A DNA stretch of 64,000 nt from Priestia aryabhattai B8W22 (GTDB taxonomy: Bacteria; Bacillota; Bacilli; Bacillales; Bacillaceae_H), in contig NZ_JYOO01000022.1 of the NCBI RefSeq assembly GCF_000956595.1, positions 1 through 64,000 of the forward strand. Direction: 5' to 3'. How positions within the stretch are numbered: position 1 is the stretch's first letter; the number at the start of each line of letters is the position of its first letter. The position numbers and the translations under genes are program-made. The notes below the pieces were generated by a model. That model was not told the DNA's origin. It saw only the letters and a program-made list of their open reading frames with translations, and searched no databases. Below, piece by piece: positions 17,416 to 26,518 of this stretch.

Positions 17416-18051
17416 TTGTTATCACAATATTATACCGTAAAACAAGAAGGTTCACATGAAATCACTATTCAAAAATCTAGATTCATTTGTCATATGAAAC
17501 GTGTAGCAACTGAGGAAGAAGCTCAGCAATTTATTCAAGACATTAAAAAACAGCACTGGAATGCTACTCATAACTGTTCAGCTTACCTAATTGGAGAACG
17601 GGATCAATTTCAAAAAGCAAACGATGATGGAGAACCCAGTGGAACAGCAGGCGTACCGATGTTAGAAGTGCTTAAAAAGAGAGGCTTAAAAGATACGGTG
17701 GTCGTCGTTACGCGCTATTTCGGAGGCATTAAATTGGGCGCAGGTGGCTTGGTGCGCGCGTATGGAAAATCCGTTTCCGAAGCGTTAAATGAATTAGGTA
17801 CAGTCAAACGAACTCTCATGGCGGTTATGCATACAACCGTCGACTATACATGGCTTGGAAAATTAGAAAATGAGCTTCGCAGTTCCGTTTATCTATTAAA
17901 AGAAATCCACTACGCAGACATGGTAGAGATTGAAACATTTGTAGAGGAATCTCAAACAGAAGCATTTACTGAATGGATGACCGAGCTAACAAACGGCCAA
18001 GCAGATATTCGAGCAGGTGAGACGACCTATTTAGAAGAAGATGTAGAATGA
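17416..18051 (+). CDS. yvyE: YvyE/YigZ (IMPACT) family protein
   Basis: This is a 211-residue member of the YigZ/IMPACT family. The N-terminal domain carries the signature DDGEPSGTAGVPMLE near residues 74-88, followed by VVVTRYFGGIKLGAGGLVRAY; the C-terminal domain is ferredoxin-like. IMPACT homologues act on translation control in eukaryotes; the bacterial role is unclear. The start is TTG at 17416, nine bases after AAGGAGG. As in B. subtilis it lies between degS and the LCP gene tagV. Confidence 0.92.
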   Translation: MLSQYYTVKQEGSHEITIQKSRFICHMKRVATEEEAQQFIQDIKKQHWNATHNCSAYLIGERDQFQKANDDGEPSGTAGVPMLEVLKKRGLKDTVVVVTRYFGGIKLGAGGLVRAYGKSVSEALNELGTVKRTLMAVMHTTVDYTWLGKLENELRSSVYLLKEIHYADMVEIETFVEESQTEAFTEWMTELTNGQADIRAGETTYLEEDVE

Positions 18052-18082
18052 ATTATTTACTCTTATTAAAAAACATTGTACA

Positions 18083-18160
18083 ATTGATAAATAGCGCAAC
18101 TATTCTGATGGTTGCGCTACTTGTCAATGAGTAAAAACCTCGTAAAGACGCATAGCTTTG
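18083..18160 (+). other. Two hairpins in the yvyE-tagV spacer
   Basis: Arms 18083-18100 and 18111-18128 pair over 18 positions with two imperfections around a ten-base loop (core AGCGCAAC/GTTGCGCT) and have no T tract. A second stem follows around 18139-18160 (CTCGT-AAAG with CTTTGACGAG). They lie upstream of tagV and could be a weak terminator, an mRNA-stability element or a leader structure. Confidence 0.5.
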
Positions 18161-18246
18161 ACGAGTTTGATTCATACATTCCAATTTATAACACATACTA
18201 AGTGTCACAATAAGTGTTCGAATATACGAATAAAAGGAGAAACCGT

Positions 18247-19245
18247 ATGGCTCAATATAGACGTTTTCAAAAAAGAGTAAACAAACGGAAAAGAAAACGA
18301 AGGCTTTTTACATTTTTTCTGTTACCTATCCTTATTTTAGGGCTTTCTGCAACCGCTTATGGCTCTTATTTATTTGTTAAAGCTAAAACAGTAGCTTCTG
18401 ATTCTTATGAAGGACTTGGAGAACGCGATAACTCTCCTATGCGTGATCGTAAAATCGATCCCAAAAAAGATGATATATCCATTTTATTTATGGGTGTAGA
18501 TGATAGTGAAACCCGGAAGTTCGGAAAATCAGCCCGTACAGATGCTTTGATTTTGGCGACCTTTAACGAAACAAATAAAACCGTAAAGCTTGTAAGCATA
18601 CCTCGAGATTCGCGGGTTTATATACCTGAAGTGAACAAAAAAGATAAAATTACGCATGCGCATGCGTACGGAGGTCCAAAAGCAACTGTAGAAACGGTAG
18701 AACAGCTGTTTAATGTCCCTGTTGATTACTATGTTAAAGTGAATTTTAAAGCTTTCACAGACATTGTAGACTCACTTGGGGGAATCGATTTTGATGTACC
18801 TTATGCGATGAGTGAAAAGGACTCAAAAGATCGTCATAATGCTATTGTCTTAAAACCAGGAAACCAACATTTAAATGGCGAAGAAGCGCTAGCTGTTGCT
18901 CGAACACGAAAACAAGACAACGATATTGAGCGAGGAAAAAGACAACAGCAGTTGATCGAAGCCATGATTAAAAAAGCTGCTTCCATTGGATCACTAAATA
19001 AATATGGCAATCTTATTGAAGCTGTTGGCGATAATATGAAAACGAATTTAATGTTCGGTGAAATGCTTTCATTTTATGATTATGCTTCGAAAAAAGTAGA
19101 CATCGAAACCATTAACTTAGACGGCAGCGATGAAAAAATTAACGGCGTTTACTACTTCAAACTAGACAATGATTCAGTGGAAAAAGTAAGTGAAAAGCTC
19201 CGCAAGCATTTAGGCATTGAATCAACTTCAGATACAACAGAATAA
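18247..19245 (+). CDS. tagV: LytR-CpsA-Psr family polyisoprenyl-teichoic acid transferase (TagV-like)
   Basis: LCP enzymes attach wall teichoic acid or other undecaprenyl-linked glycans to peptidoglycan on the outer membrane face. The 332-residue protein has a basic cytoplasmic start (RRFQKRVNKRKRKRR), one membrane segment near residues 20-43 and an LCP domain with LFMGVDD, KLVSIPRDSRVYIP, KITHAHAYGG and VARTRKQDNDIERGKRQQQL, the lipid phosphate-binding arginines. I use the ATG at 18247 with AAAGGAG upstream, not the longer frame from 18214. Its position after yvyE and beside tagO matches B. subtilis yvhJ (tagV). Confidence 0.9.
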   Translation: MAQYRRFQKRVNKRKRKRRLFTFFLLPILILGLSATAYGSYLFVKAKTVASDSYEGLGERDNSPMRDRKIDPKKDDISILFMGVDDSETRKFGKSARTDALILATFNETNKTVKLVSIPRDSRVYIPEVNKKDKITHAHAYGGPKATVETVEQLFNVPVDYYVKVNFKAFTDIVDSLGGIDFDVPYAMSEKDSKDRHNAIVLKPGNQHLNGEEALAVARTRKQDNDIERGKRQQQLIEAMIKKAASIGSLNKYGNLIEAVGDNMKTNLMFGEMLSFYDYASKKVDIETINLDGSDEKINGVYYFKLDNDSVEKVSEKLRKHLGIESTSDTTE

Positions 19246-19247
19246 TT

Positions 19248-19283
19248 AAAAAGACCTCTTGGATATCCAAGAGGTCTTTTTTT
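19248..19283. terminator. Bidirectional terminator between tagV and tagO
   Basis: A long palindrome, GACCTCTTGGA with TCCAAGAGGTC, is flanked by A5 and T7. It serves both convergent genes. Confidence 0.93.
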
Positions 19284-19284
19284 A

Positions 19285-20337
19285 TTAGTTTTTTAAACGT
19301 AGCCCACGAACCATATTAAGGATCGGCCTGTATGTCTTATCAACTAGCCCTATCTTTTCAACGATAATTTCAATCGCTACAAGGAGGATAGCTAGTACAA
19401 GAAAAGAACCCCACATTGTTTGTACCTTTGAGAAGATAACTGCCGCTAAACCAAATATCGCACTCATTCCATAAATAATTAAAACCGTTTGTCTATGGCT
19501 GTACCCTAAGCGCAACAAGCAATGATGCAAATGAGATTTATCAGGAGCCGATAGCGGTTGATTTTTTACGATTCGGCGAATAATAGCAAAGAACGTATCT
19601 GAAATTGGTACCCCTAAAATAATAACTGGAACAATAAAGGAAATAACCGCTACATTTTTAAATCCTAACAGAGACAATACAGAAATCATATAGCCTAAAA
19701 ATAGTGCTCCTGTATCGCCCATGAAAATCTTAGCGGGGTGAAAGTTGTAAAACAAAAATCCGAGCGTACTTCCCAATACGATGAAACCCATGCTTGTCAC
19801 AAACACATTGCCCATCATAATAGCCATACCCGAGATGGTAATCAATACAATAGAGGAAACGCCGGCAGCTAATCCATCCAATCCATCAATTAAATTAATA
19901 GCATTGGTAATTCCTACAATCCATAATACCGTAATTGGAATACTTAACATTCCGAATTCTAATTTTCCGCCAAACGGCAAGTTAATGAAGTCAATTTGGA
20001 CTCCACCGTATACAACAACAATTAATGTCGCTACTAGCTGACCGCCTAATTTGATTTTAGCGGATAGCTCAATCATATCATCTAAGACACCGGTAATGAT
20101 GATAATGATGCTTCCGATTAAAATCGGCAGCGCATATTTACTGTCAGGCTGTAAAACGAGGTATCCAATAAGAAAACTAAAAAATATCGCCAAACCTCCA
20201 AGGCGAGGCATAATTTTTTGATGAACTTTTCGTTGATTTGGTTTATCCGTTGCACCTATTTTAAACGCCAGCTTCTTAACCAGCGGAGTGATCAGAATAG
20301 ATGTAATAAAACAAATAAACAAGGTCAAATATAGCAT
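19285..20337 (-). CDS. tagO: Undecaprenyl-phosphate N-acetylglucosaminyl 1-phosphate transferase TagO
   Basis: TagO transfers GlcNAc-1-P from UDP-GlcNAc to undecaprenyl phosphate, the committed step for wall teichoic acid and related polymers. The 350-residue protein has about ten or eleven membrane segments and the MraY/WecA motifs: TDKPNQRKVHQ, GVLDDMIELSAK (catalytic Asp pair), NAINLIDGLDGLA, FMGDTGALFLG and the basic loop DKSHLHHCLLRLG. GAGGAGGG five bases upstream fixes the start at 20337 rather than 20388. It works upstream of TagA, encoded 3 kb away. Confidence 0.96.
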   Translation of the reverse strand: MLYLTLFICFITSILITPLVKKLAFKIGATDKPNQRKVHQKIMPRLGGLAIFFSFLIGYLVLQPDSKYALPILIGSIIIIITGVLDDMIELSAKIKLGGQLVATLIVVVYGGVQIDFINLPFGGKLEFGMLSIPITVLWIVGITNAINLIDGLDGLAAGVSSIVLITISGMAIMMGNVFVTSMGFIVLGSTLGFLFYNFHPAKIFMGDTGALFLGYMISVLSLLGFKNVAVISFIVPVIILGVPISDTFFAIIRRIVKNQPLSAPDKSHLHHCLLRLGYSHRQTVLIIYGMSAIFGLAAVIFSKVQTMWGSFLVLAILLVAIEIIVEKIGLVDKTYRPILNMVRGLRLKN

Positions 20338-20967
20338 GGAGACCCTCCTCAGGTTTATGTTAACCAAAACCATAAAAAATGTATCCAACTTTATATAATT
20401 GGATAGTATTTCAAATTGCGTATAACAATAATTACTTACTTATTCCCAAAATGGATTATATCACAATGATTCTACTACTTAAATAGAAATTTATTCTCAA
20501 AAATTAGCACATTTACAAACTATTAATAGAAAGGAACTGTATTTTTTGGTGTATAAACAGCTGATTTACTTTATTCTTATGCGGTTATTTTATGTAGAAC
20601 ATTTTCTTTACTATATTTTATTAAAATATAAGCGAACTCCCCCCTTTTCGTCTAATTTATTCGTCATCTTTAACTCTTTTTCCTTTTTATTAAGCATATT
20701 TAAACCTTTATTTTTATTTCACATAGCCCCACTCATTATATGAACAAACTTTTGGCCTATGCATGTCCACTACTTCAAACCGCATTCCCTGAATCGTTGT
20801 CCTTATCTTATATCATTTAAAAGTTAAAATATAGTGAAATGGATAGAGATAAAATTAAACAAAAAAAAGGAATTTAATCAAAAAAATGAAACTTTTTTCA
20901 ATACGGTTCGTAATACATAGTAGAAACAGCATCAATCATCTTACATAAAGGGGGTGTTGAATGAACT
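20338..20967. other. Intergenic region tagO / yuaF
   Basis: This roughly 600-base region is AT-rich. A 65-codon frame at 20546-20743 is Phe/Tyr/Leu-rich by base composition and I do not accept it as a gene. The right end holds a SigW promoter, listed separately. Confidence 0.6.
20887..20912 (+). promoter_or_regulatory. SigW promoter of yuaF-floT
   Basis: TGAAAC (20887-20892), exactly 16 bases, and CGTA (20909-20912) match the SigW consensus perfectly. The yuaF-floT operon of B. subtilis is a SigW target, which supports the call. Confidence 0.88.
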
Positions 20968-21492
20968 ATGCTCGGTCTATCTGTTCAAACAGTGTATTTG
21001 TATGGATTAATTATCTGCGGAAGTCTAACCTTCTTATACATTTTATTTAGCGATTTATTAGATGGATTATCTGAAGCGACACCTTTTTTTAACCCCACTC
21101 TTCTTTTTTCTTTTTTAACATTCTTTAGTGCCAGTGGATATTTGTTCACCTATACGTCATTGCAAAATTATTGGATTATTTCGATTTCCGCTCTTATTGC
21201 CCTTCTACTCGTTATTTTGCTCAACGTTTTCGTATTGATTCCTTTATCATCGGCTGAAGAGTCTCTTGCTTTTACTGAAGATTCGTTAAAAGGAAGACTT
21301 GGTACCATTATTACTTCCGTTCCTGCAGATGGTTATGGAGAAGTATTTATCGAAGGGGTTAGCGGCACGATCTCCAAACCCGCTGCCAGCTTTAAAAACA
21401 CTGCTATACCTTTAGGCAGCAAAGTGCTTGTGGTAGATATACAAAGGGGCAACGCACTCGTTGTGATTTATGAAGAAGTTATGACCAATTAA
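20968..21492 (+). CDS. yuaF: YuaF, NfeD-family membrane protein partner of flotillin
   Basis: YuaF-type proteins sit beside flotillin and help organise membrane microdomains and fluidity. The 174-residue protein has hydrophobic segments near residues 8-28, 41-61 and 66-90, then a soluble OB-fold NfeD domain (KGRLGTIITSVPADGYGEVFIEG..GSKVLVVDIQRGNALVVI). GGGGGTG precedes the start, with an ATG a few bases further upstream in another frame. The floT gene follows after 29 bases, so the pair is an operon driven by the SigW promoter. Confidence 0.93.
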   Translation: MLGLSVQTVYLYGLIICGSLTFLYILFSDLLDGLSEATPFFNPTLLFSFLTFFSASGYLFTYTSLQNYWIISISALIALLLVILLNVFVLIPLSSAEESLAFTEDSLKGRLGTIITSVPADGYGEVFIEGVSGTISKPAASFKNTAIPLGSKVLVVDIQRGNALVVIYEEVMTN

Positions 21493-21521
21493 TCATTATA
21501 AATAGCATTAGGGGGAGTTTT

Positions 21522-23051
21522 ATGTTTTCAATACCTATATTAGCTGTCGTTGGAATTGTTGTTTTTTTATTAATTGCGCTGATTGCCGTATTTATTACAA
21601 AATACCGTACAGCAGGTCCAGATGAAGCGTTAATTGTAACAGGGAGCTATCTGGGAAATAAAAACGTGCACGTCGATGAATCCGGAAACCGGATTAAAAT
21701 TGTTCGCGGCGGCGGTACGTTTGTTCTGCCAGTTTTTCAACAGGCTGAGCCTCTGAGCTTGCTATCAAGCAAACTGGAAGTGTCTACACCTGAAGTATAT
21801 ACAGAACAAGGTGTTCCTGTTATGGCTGATGGGGTATCAATCATCAAAATTGGAGGTTCTATTTCAGAAATTGCAACGGCCGCTGAGCAGTTTTTGGGCA
21901 AAGCAAAAGAAGATCGTGAAACCGAAGCTAGAGAAGTCTTAGAAGGTCACCTTCGCTCGATTCTTGGTTCTATGACGGTAGAAGAAATTTATAAAAACCG
22001 TGAAAAATTCTCTCAAGAAGTACAGCGCGTAGCTTCACAAGACCTAGCTAAAATGGGATTAATTATTGTATCGTTTACAATTAAAGACGTTCGGGATAAG
22101 AACGGCTATCTAGAATCGCTAGGGAAACCTCGTATTGCTCAAGTTAAGCGAGATGCTGATATTGCAACAGCGGAAGCTGAAAAAGAAACAAGAATCAAGC
22201 GTGCTGAAGCTCATAAAGATGCCCAAAAAGCGGAGCTCGAGCGAAATACAGAAATCGCGGAAGCTGAAAAAATGAATCAGTTAAAAACCGCTGAATATCG
22301 TCGCGAACAAGATATTGCCAAAGCTCGTGCTGACCAAGCATATGATCTAGAAACAGCCCGCGCGAAACAAGATGTAACAGAACAAGAAATGCAAATTCGC
22401 ATTATTGAACGTCAGAAACAAATTGAATTGGAAGAAAAAGAAATTCTTCGTCGTGAGCGTCAATACGATTCTGAAGTAAAAAAGAAAGCAGATGCAGATC
22501 GTTACTCTGTTGAGCAATCCGCAGAAGCTGAAAAAGCAAAACAGCTTGCTGAAGCAGACGCCAACAAATATCGAATTGAAGCAATGGCTAAAGCTGAAGC
22601 TGAACGCGTTCGAATTGATGGGTTAGCAAAAGCTGATGCTCAGCGCGCCCAAGGTGAATCTGAAGCTGAGATTATCCGCTTAAAAGGTTTAGCTGAAGCA
22701 GAAGCTAAACAAAAAGTAGCTGAAGCATTCGAGCAGTTCGGTCAAGCGGCTATTTTAGATATGATTATCAAAATGCTTCCTGAATATGCAAAACAAGTTG
22801 CAAGTCCTTTAGCAAATATTGATAAAATTACGGTTGTGGATACAGGAAGCAACGGTGAAAACAGCGGAGCTAATAAAGTGACTGGCTATGCAACAAACTT
22901 AATGTCTTCTCTTCAAGAATCTCTGAAAGCATCCTCAGGTATAGATGTGAAGGAATTGATTGAGAACTTTTCTGGAAAAGGAAATGTGCGACAAAGCTTG
23001 CACGAACTAACGGATGAAATCAAGCAACAAAACAAAAAAGAAGATATCTAA
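21522..23051 (+). CDS. floT: Flotillin FloT (YuaG)
   Basis: Flotillin is a membrane scaffold of functional membrane microdomains, linked to secretion, signalling and cell shape. The 509-residue protein has an N-terminal membrane hairpin (residues 4-25), an SPFH/PHB domain to about residue 200, and a long Ala/Glu/Lys coiled coil of repeating EAE/KAE units (about 210-400), then a C-terminal helix with FGQAAILDMIIKMLPEYAKQVASPL. GGGGGAG precedes the ATG. It is the second gene after yuaF; a yuaI homologue is not present downstream. Confidence 0.96.
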   Translation: MFSIPILAVVGIVVFLLIALIAVFITKYRTAGPDEALIVTGSYLGNKNVHVDESGNRIKIVRGGGTFVLPVFQQAEPLSLLSSKLEVSTPEVYTEQGVPVMADGVSIIKIGGSISEIATAAEQFLGKAKEDRETEAREVLEGHLRSILGSMTVEEIYKNREKFSQEVQRVASQDLAKMGLIIVSFTIKDVRDKNGYLESLGKPRIAQVKRDADIATAEAEKETRIKRAEAHKDAQKAELERNTEIAEAEKMNQLKTAEYRREQDIAKARADQAYDLETARAKQDVTEQEMQIRIIERQKQIELEEKEILRRERQYDSEVKKKADADRYSVEQSAEAEKAKQLAEADANKYRIEAMAKAEAERVRIDGLAKADAQRAQGESEAEIIRLKGLAEAEAKQKVAEAFEQFGQAAILDMIIKMLPEYAKQVASPLANIDKITVVDTGSNGENSGANKVTGYATNLMSSLQESLKASSGIDVKELIENFSGKGNVRQSLHELTDEIKQQNKKEDI

Positions 23052-23054
23052 AAA

Positions 23055-23088
23055 TAAAAAGCATGCGGATATAATCCGCATGCTTTTT
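23055..23088. terminator. Bidirectional terminator between floT and tagA
   Basis: GCATGCGGAT and ATCCGCATGC form a perfect ten-base-pair stem around ATA, with A-rich and T5 flanks. It overlaps the tagA stop by one base. Confidence 0.92.
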
Positions 23089-23795
23089 TAACCTCTTAAC
23101 ACTCGAAGAAGAAACCTAGGTAATTCTAACTGACGCTTCCATCTCCATGGTTCTTTTAACAATCGATAAAGCCACTCTAAACCAAACTTTTGAAAAACAG
23201 CAGGTGCTCGGTTCAATCGTCCTGAAATAACATCGAACGAACCTCCTACGCCTTGATAAACAGAAGGATTAAGTTTTTCTTTATGAGCAATAATCCAATT
23301 TTCTTGGGCTGGACTGCCTAAAGCCACAAAAACAATTTCTGCTCCTGAATCATTAATCGTATGTTCAATGACTGCTTCATTTTTTTCATAGCCATTTAAT
23401 GTTCCAACAATTAAAATCCCTGGAAACATCTCTTCCAACTTAGCTTTGGCTTCATCTGCAATTCCAGGCTTGGCTCCGTATAAAAAAATTCTTTTACCAT
23501 TATTCGTTGCTTCTTTACACAGCTTCAGCATCATATCAATACCCGTTACACGCTCACGAATACGTCCCTTTTTGAGCTTTGAAGCTAAAATCACACCGAT
23601 TCCATCTGGAATTTGATAAGTCGCCTGATTTAATAGTGACTTCAATTCCCTGTCTTCTTGTGCTTTCATAATCTTTTCAGGGTTGATTGCTACAATAAAT
23701 GATTTTCGGCCTTTATCTATATCCTGAAGTAACTTTACCGCTAGCTCATCGTACGTGTCGCTACAAACGTCTATTCCTAAGATGTTTTCCTTCAT
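23088..23795 (-). CDS. tagA: N-acetylmannosaminyltransferase TagA (WecG/TagA/CpsF family)
   Basis: TagA adds ManNAc from UDP-ManNAc to the GlcNAc-PP-undecaprenyl made by TagO, completing the linkage disaccharide of wall teichoic acid. The 235-residue GT26 enzyme shows YQIPDGIGVILASK (catalytic Asp), ERVTGIDMM, IFLYGAKPG, VFVALGSPAQENWI and GVGGSFDVISG. The C-terminal basic appendage (WRWKRQLELPRFLLRVL) is the membrane-binding segment. Given the UDP-ManNAc dehydrogenase encoded just upstream, transfer of ManNAcA instead is possible. Confidence 0.93.
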   Translation of the reverse strand: MKENILGIDVCSDTYDELAVKLLQDIDKGRKSFIVAINPEKIMKAQEDRELKSLLNQATYQIPDGIGVILASKLKKGRIRERVTGIDMMLKLCKEATNNGKRIFLYGAKPGIADEAKAKLEEMFPGILIVGTLNGYEKNEAVIEHTINDSGAEIVFVALGSPAQENWIIAHKEKLNPSVYQGVGGSFDVISGRLNRAPAVFQKFGLEWLYRLLKEPWRWKRQLELPRFLLRVLRG

Positions 23796-23836
23796 TAAAT
23801 CACCCGTATGTTGATTTTTTTAGTTTTTTACAAACG

Positions 23837-23863
23837 AAAGACAGGCTGTTCAGCCCGTCTTTT
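23837..23863 (-). terminator. Terminator after the UDP-ManNAc dehydrogenase gene
   Basis: On the minus strand an imperfect 12-base-pair stem (AAAGACGGGCTG with CAGCCTGTCTTT) directly follows the stop. The T-run is short, so some read-through into tagA is likely; only about 65 bases separate the genes. Confidence 0.65.
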
Positions 23864-25146
23864 TATAAAGTAGAAACTTTTGAATCACCAAGTAACACTA
23901 CGTCAAAGCCTGCTGCTTTCCATTGATCACGCTGAATGCAGTTTTTCGTATCAAAAATAATCTTTGTACGCATATGATTTTCAACAGATGATGGAAGAAG
24001 CTCTTTGAACTCATTATGATCTGTTAAAATAAGAATCACATCCGCATGTGCAACAGCTTCATCCAAACTTTGCGTCTGACGTTCGATTTTATTCTCTTTG
24101 ATATGAGGATCAAATGCTGTGTAATCAACGCCCAGCTTTTCTAAATGATGAAGTACATCTGTTGATGGACTTTCACGCATATCGTCAATATTTCCTTTAA
24201 AAGCTAAACCTAAAACAGCTACACGTCCATGTTGAATGCCCTTTTCATCTAGTAGGCTTTTCGTTTTCAATGCTGTATATTCAGGCATTGAATCATTTGT
24301 ATGACGAGAAAGAGAAATAATTTTTGCCAGTTCGGGCTGAAGCTCCGTTAAGAACCAAGGGTCAACAGCAATACAGTGACCGCCTACACCAGGACCTGGT
24401 AAATGAATGTTTACACGTGGATGATAGTTCGCTAACTTAATCGCTTCCCACGCATTTACACCAATTTTCTCACTAATTTTCGCCAGTTCATTGGCAAACG
24501 CAATGTTCACATCACGATATGTGTTTTCGATTACTTTCACCATTTCAGCTGTTGTAGCATCCGTTACGTGAATATTTCCTTTTACAAATGTTTTATAAAG
24601 CTCAACAGTCAAACGACTAGACTCTTCGTTAATACCACCGACAATACGGTCATTATTTACTAGTTCCTCAAATACTTTTCCTGGAATAACGCGTTCCGGT
24701 GAATGAGAAACAAATAACTCACTGCCTAATTCTAAACCAGTTTCTCTTAGCACAGGTAGCATCACATCTTCTACTGTACGGGGAGGAACTGTGGATTCTA
24801 AAATAACTAAATTTCCTTTACGAACGTAAGGAACAATGGATTTTGTCGCTTCTCGAACATAGTTCAAGTTTGCCGTTTTATCTTCATTAATTGGTGATGG
24901 TACAGCAATAATAAAAATATCCGCCTCTTCAGCTGTTGTGCCTACCGTGAAGTGGCCGTTGTCAACCGCTGATTCTAAACGTTCTTGTAAGCCGTTTTCT
25001 TCTATATGAAGTTGCTTATTTTTAATTAATTCTACTGCTTTTTCATTTACGTCAACACCATGTACATATAAGCCGTGATTGGCAAACATAACAGCTGTCG
25101 GTAAACCTATATATCCTAAACCAACTATACACAATTTCTTTGTCAT
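23863..25146 (-). CDS. UDP-N-acetyl-D-mannosamine dehydrogenase (WecC-like)
   Basis: This 427-residue nucleotide-sugar dehydrogenase should oxidise UDP-ManNAc twice to UDP-ManNAcA with NAD. It has the Rossmann start CIVGLGYIGLPTAVMFA, VPSPIN, ESTVPPRTVED, SHSPERVIPGK, and the catalytic Cys in GPGVGGHCIAVDPWF, the form typical of the WecC/MnaB subgroup rather than UDP-glucose dehydrogenases. LAFKGNIDDMRESPS marks the C-terminal domain. With mnaA and tagA in this window it suggests a ManNAcA-containing wall polymer. UDP-glucose or UDP-GlcNAc as substrate is less likely. Confidence 0.85.
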   Translation of the reverse strand: MTKKLCIVGLGYIGLPTAVMFANHGLYVHGVDVNEKAVELIKNKQLHIEENGLQERLESAVDNGHFTVGTTAEEADIFIIAVPSPINEDKTANLNYVREATKSIVPYVRKGNLVILESTVPPRTVEDVMLPVLRETGLELGSELFVSHSPERVIPGKVFEELVNNDRIVGGINEESSRLTVELYKTFVKGNIHVTDATTAEMVKVIENTYRDVNIAFANELAKISEKIGVNAWEAIKLANYHPRVNIHLPGPGVGGHCIAVDPWFLTELQPELAKIISLSRHTNDSMPEYTALKTKSLLDEKGIQHGRVAVLGLAFKGNIDDMRESPSTDVLHHLEKLGVDYTAFDPHIKENKIERQTQSLDEAVAHADVILILTDHNEFKELLPSSVENHMRTKIIFDTKNCIQRDQWKAAGFDVVLLGDSKVSTL

Positions 25147-25340
25147 TGCAGAAAATCTCCTTTATATGACATGCTTAATAAATAAAACCTATCTGATATT
25201 ATATCGAAAAATGTCATTTCATGATAGCATTTATATAAAAACATGAAATAATTTCTTTTACTTATTATTATGTAACATTTTATGAGAATTCATCAATAAA
25301 CGATATAACCATCTTTTGTACAACGGGCTCTAACCCAAAA

Positions 25341-25375
25341 GAACTATTGAAAATCTCCATGATTCCCAATAGTTC
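25341..25375 (-). terminator. Possible terminator after gtaB
   Basis: GAACTATTG (25341-25349) and CAATAGTTC (25367-25375) pair across a 17-base loop; on the minus strand TTTT follows. It is a weak candidate. Confidence 0.45.
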
Positions 25376-25392
25376 CCCTAGTAAATCTATTT

Positions 25393-26277
25393 TTACATAT
25401 GCCCTTCTTTTTCGACAATTTCTCTAAAATAGCTCACTAACTCTTCTCGCAGCGGTTCTCTTTGTAAGGCTAAATCAATTGTTGCTTTAATGAATCCAAA
25501 TTTATCTCCAACATCATAACGTTTTCCTTCGAAATAATAAGCAAGAACACGTTGAAATTCATTCAGACGTAAAATAGCATCTGTTAATTGAATTTCTCCT
25601 CCTGCACCAATTTCTTCTCTGCTTAAGATATCAAAAATTTCCGGTGTTAAAATATAGCGCCCCATAATTGCATAGCCTGAAGGGGCATCTTCTGGATTCG
25701 GTTTTTCAACGAGCGTTTCTACGTCTAATAATCCTTTTTCAAGAGGCTCTCCTTTAGGACCTACAATTCCGTACTTTGAGGTTTCTTTCCTAGGCACCTC
25801 CTGTACACCAACTACAGCGCATTCATATTTTTCGTATACGTCCATTAACTGTTTCAAACAAGGTGTTTCTGATTGAACTACATCATCGCCTAGCATAACA
25901 GCAAAAGGTTCATCTCCGATAAAACTTCTGGCACAGTGAATGGCATGACCTAATCCTTTAGGTTCTTTTTGACGAATGTAGTGAACATTAGCCAAATTCG
26001 AAATCCCCTGCACTTCTTCAAGCATGTCCCACTTTTCCTTTGCAGCTAATGTTTCTTCTAACTCATATGATTTATCAAAATGGTCCTCAATTGCTCGTTT
26101 TCCGCGACCGCTTACAATTAAAATATCTTCAATACCTGATGCTACTGCTTCTTCCACAATGTATTGAATCGTTGGTTTATCTACAATTGGCAGCATTTCT
26201 TTAGGCTGTGCTTTTGTAGCCGGCAAAAAGCGTGTCCCTAATCCAGCTGCTGGAATAATAGCTTTACGAATTTTCAC
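25393..26277 (-). CDS. gtaB: UTP-glucose-1-phosphate uridylyltransferase
   Basis: GtaB makes UDP-glucose for teichoic acid glucosylation, glucolipids and exopolysaccharide. The 294-residue protein begins with the nucleotidyltransferase signature [25 protein letters not shown], followed by [29 protein letters not shown] and [14 protein letters not shown]. The ribosome site is AGGAGGAAAAGTAAG followed by a GTG or ATG-type start at 26277. Bacillus genomes often hold paralogues, so orthology to B. subtilis gtaB itself is likely but not certain. Confidence 0.92.
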   Translation of the reverse strand: MKIRKAIIPAAGLGTRFLPATKAQPKEMLPIVDKPTIQYIVEEAVASGIEDILIVSGRGKRAIEDHFDKSYELEETLAAKEKWDMLEEVQGISNLANVHYIRQKEPKGLGHAIHCARSFIGDEPFAVMLGDDVVQSETPCLKQLMDVYEKYECAVVGVQEVPRKETSKYGIVGPKGEPLEKGLLDVETLVEKPNPEDAPSGYAIMGRYILTPEIFDILSREEIGAGGEIQLTDAILRLNEFQRVLAYYFEGKRYDVGDKFGFIKATIDLALQREPLREELVSYFREIVEKEGHM

Positions 26278-26353
26278 TTACTTTTCCTCCTGTCAATGTC
26301 AATCGTGCTTATTGGTTATAGTATAGTAAGTCTTCGATTGAGTATGTACACAA

Positions 26354-26399
26354 AGTCATGTTGAATCCATTTCTTTTTATAAAGAGTCATGTTGGATTC
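26354..26399. repeat. Imperfect direct repeat between gtaB and ywqB
   Basis: AGTCATGTTGAATCC (26354-26368) recurs as AGTCATGTTGGATTC (26385-26399), 31 bases start to start, about three helical turns. It lies between the divergent gtaB and ywqB genes and could be a paired regulator site. Confidence 0.55.
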
Positions 26400-26518
26400 T
26401 GCTTTATCATAACAAAAGATTTTGTATAATTCTATTTTTATCATTTATAATGAAAAGAAAATTAATCACTTATAAATATAATTTTATGTTCCACTTATGT
26501 ATAGAAAGGAATGGGATT

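Noticed and set aside
20546-20743. 65-codon frame between tagO and yuaF
   Set aside because: Phe/Leu/Tyr-rich translation expected from AT-rich DNA, no good ribosome site, no family resemblance.
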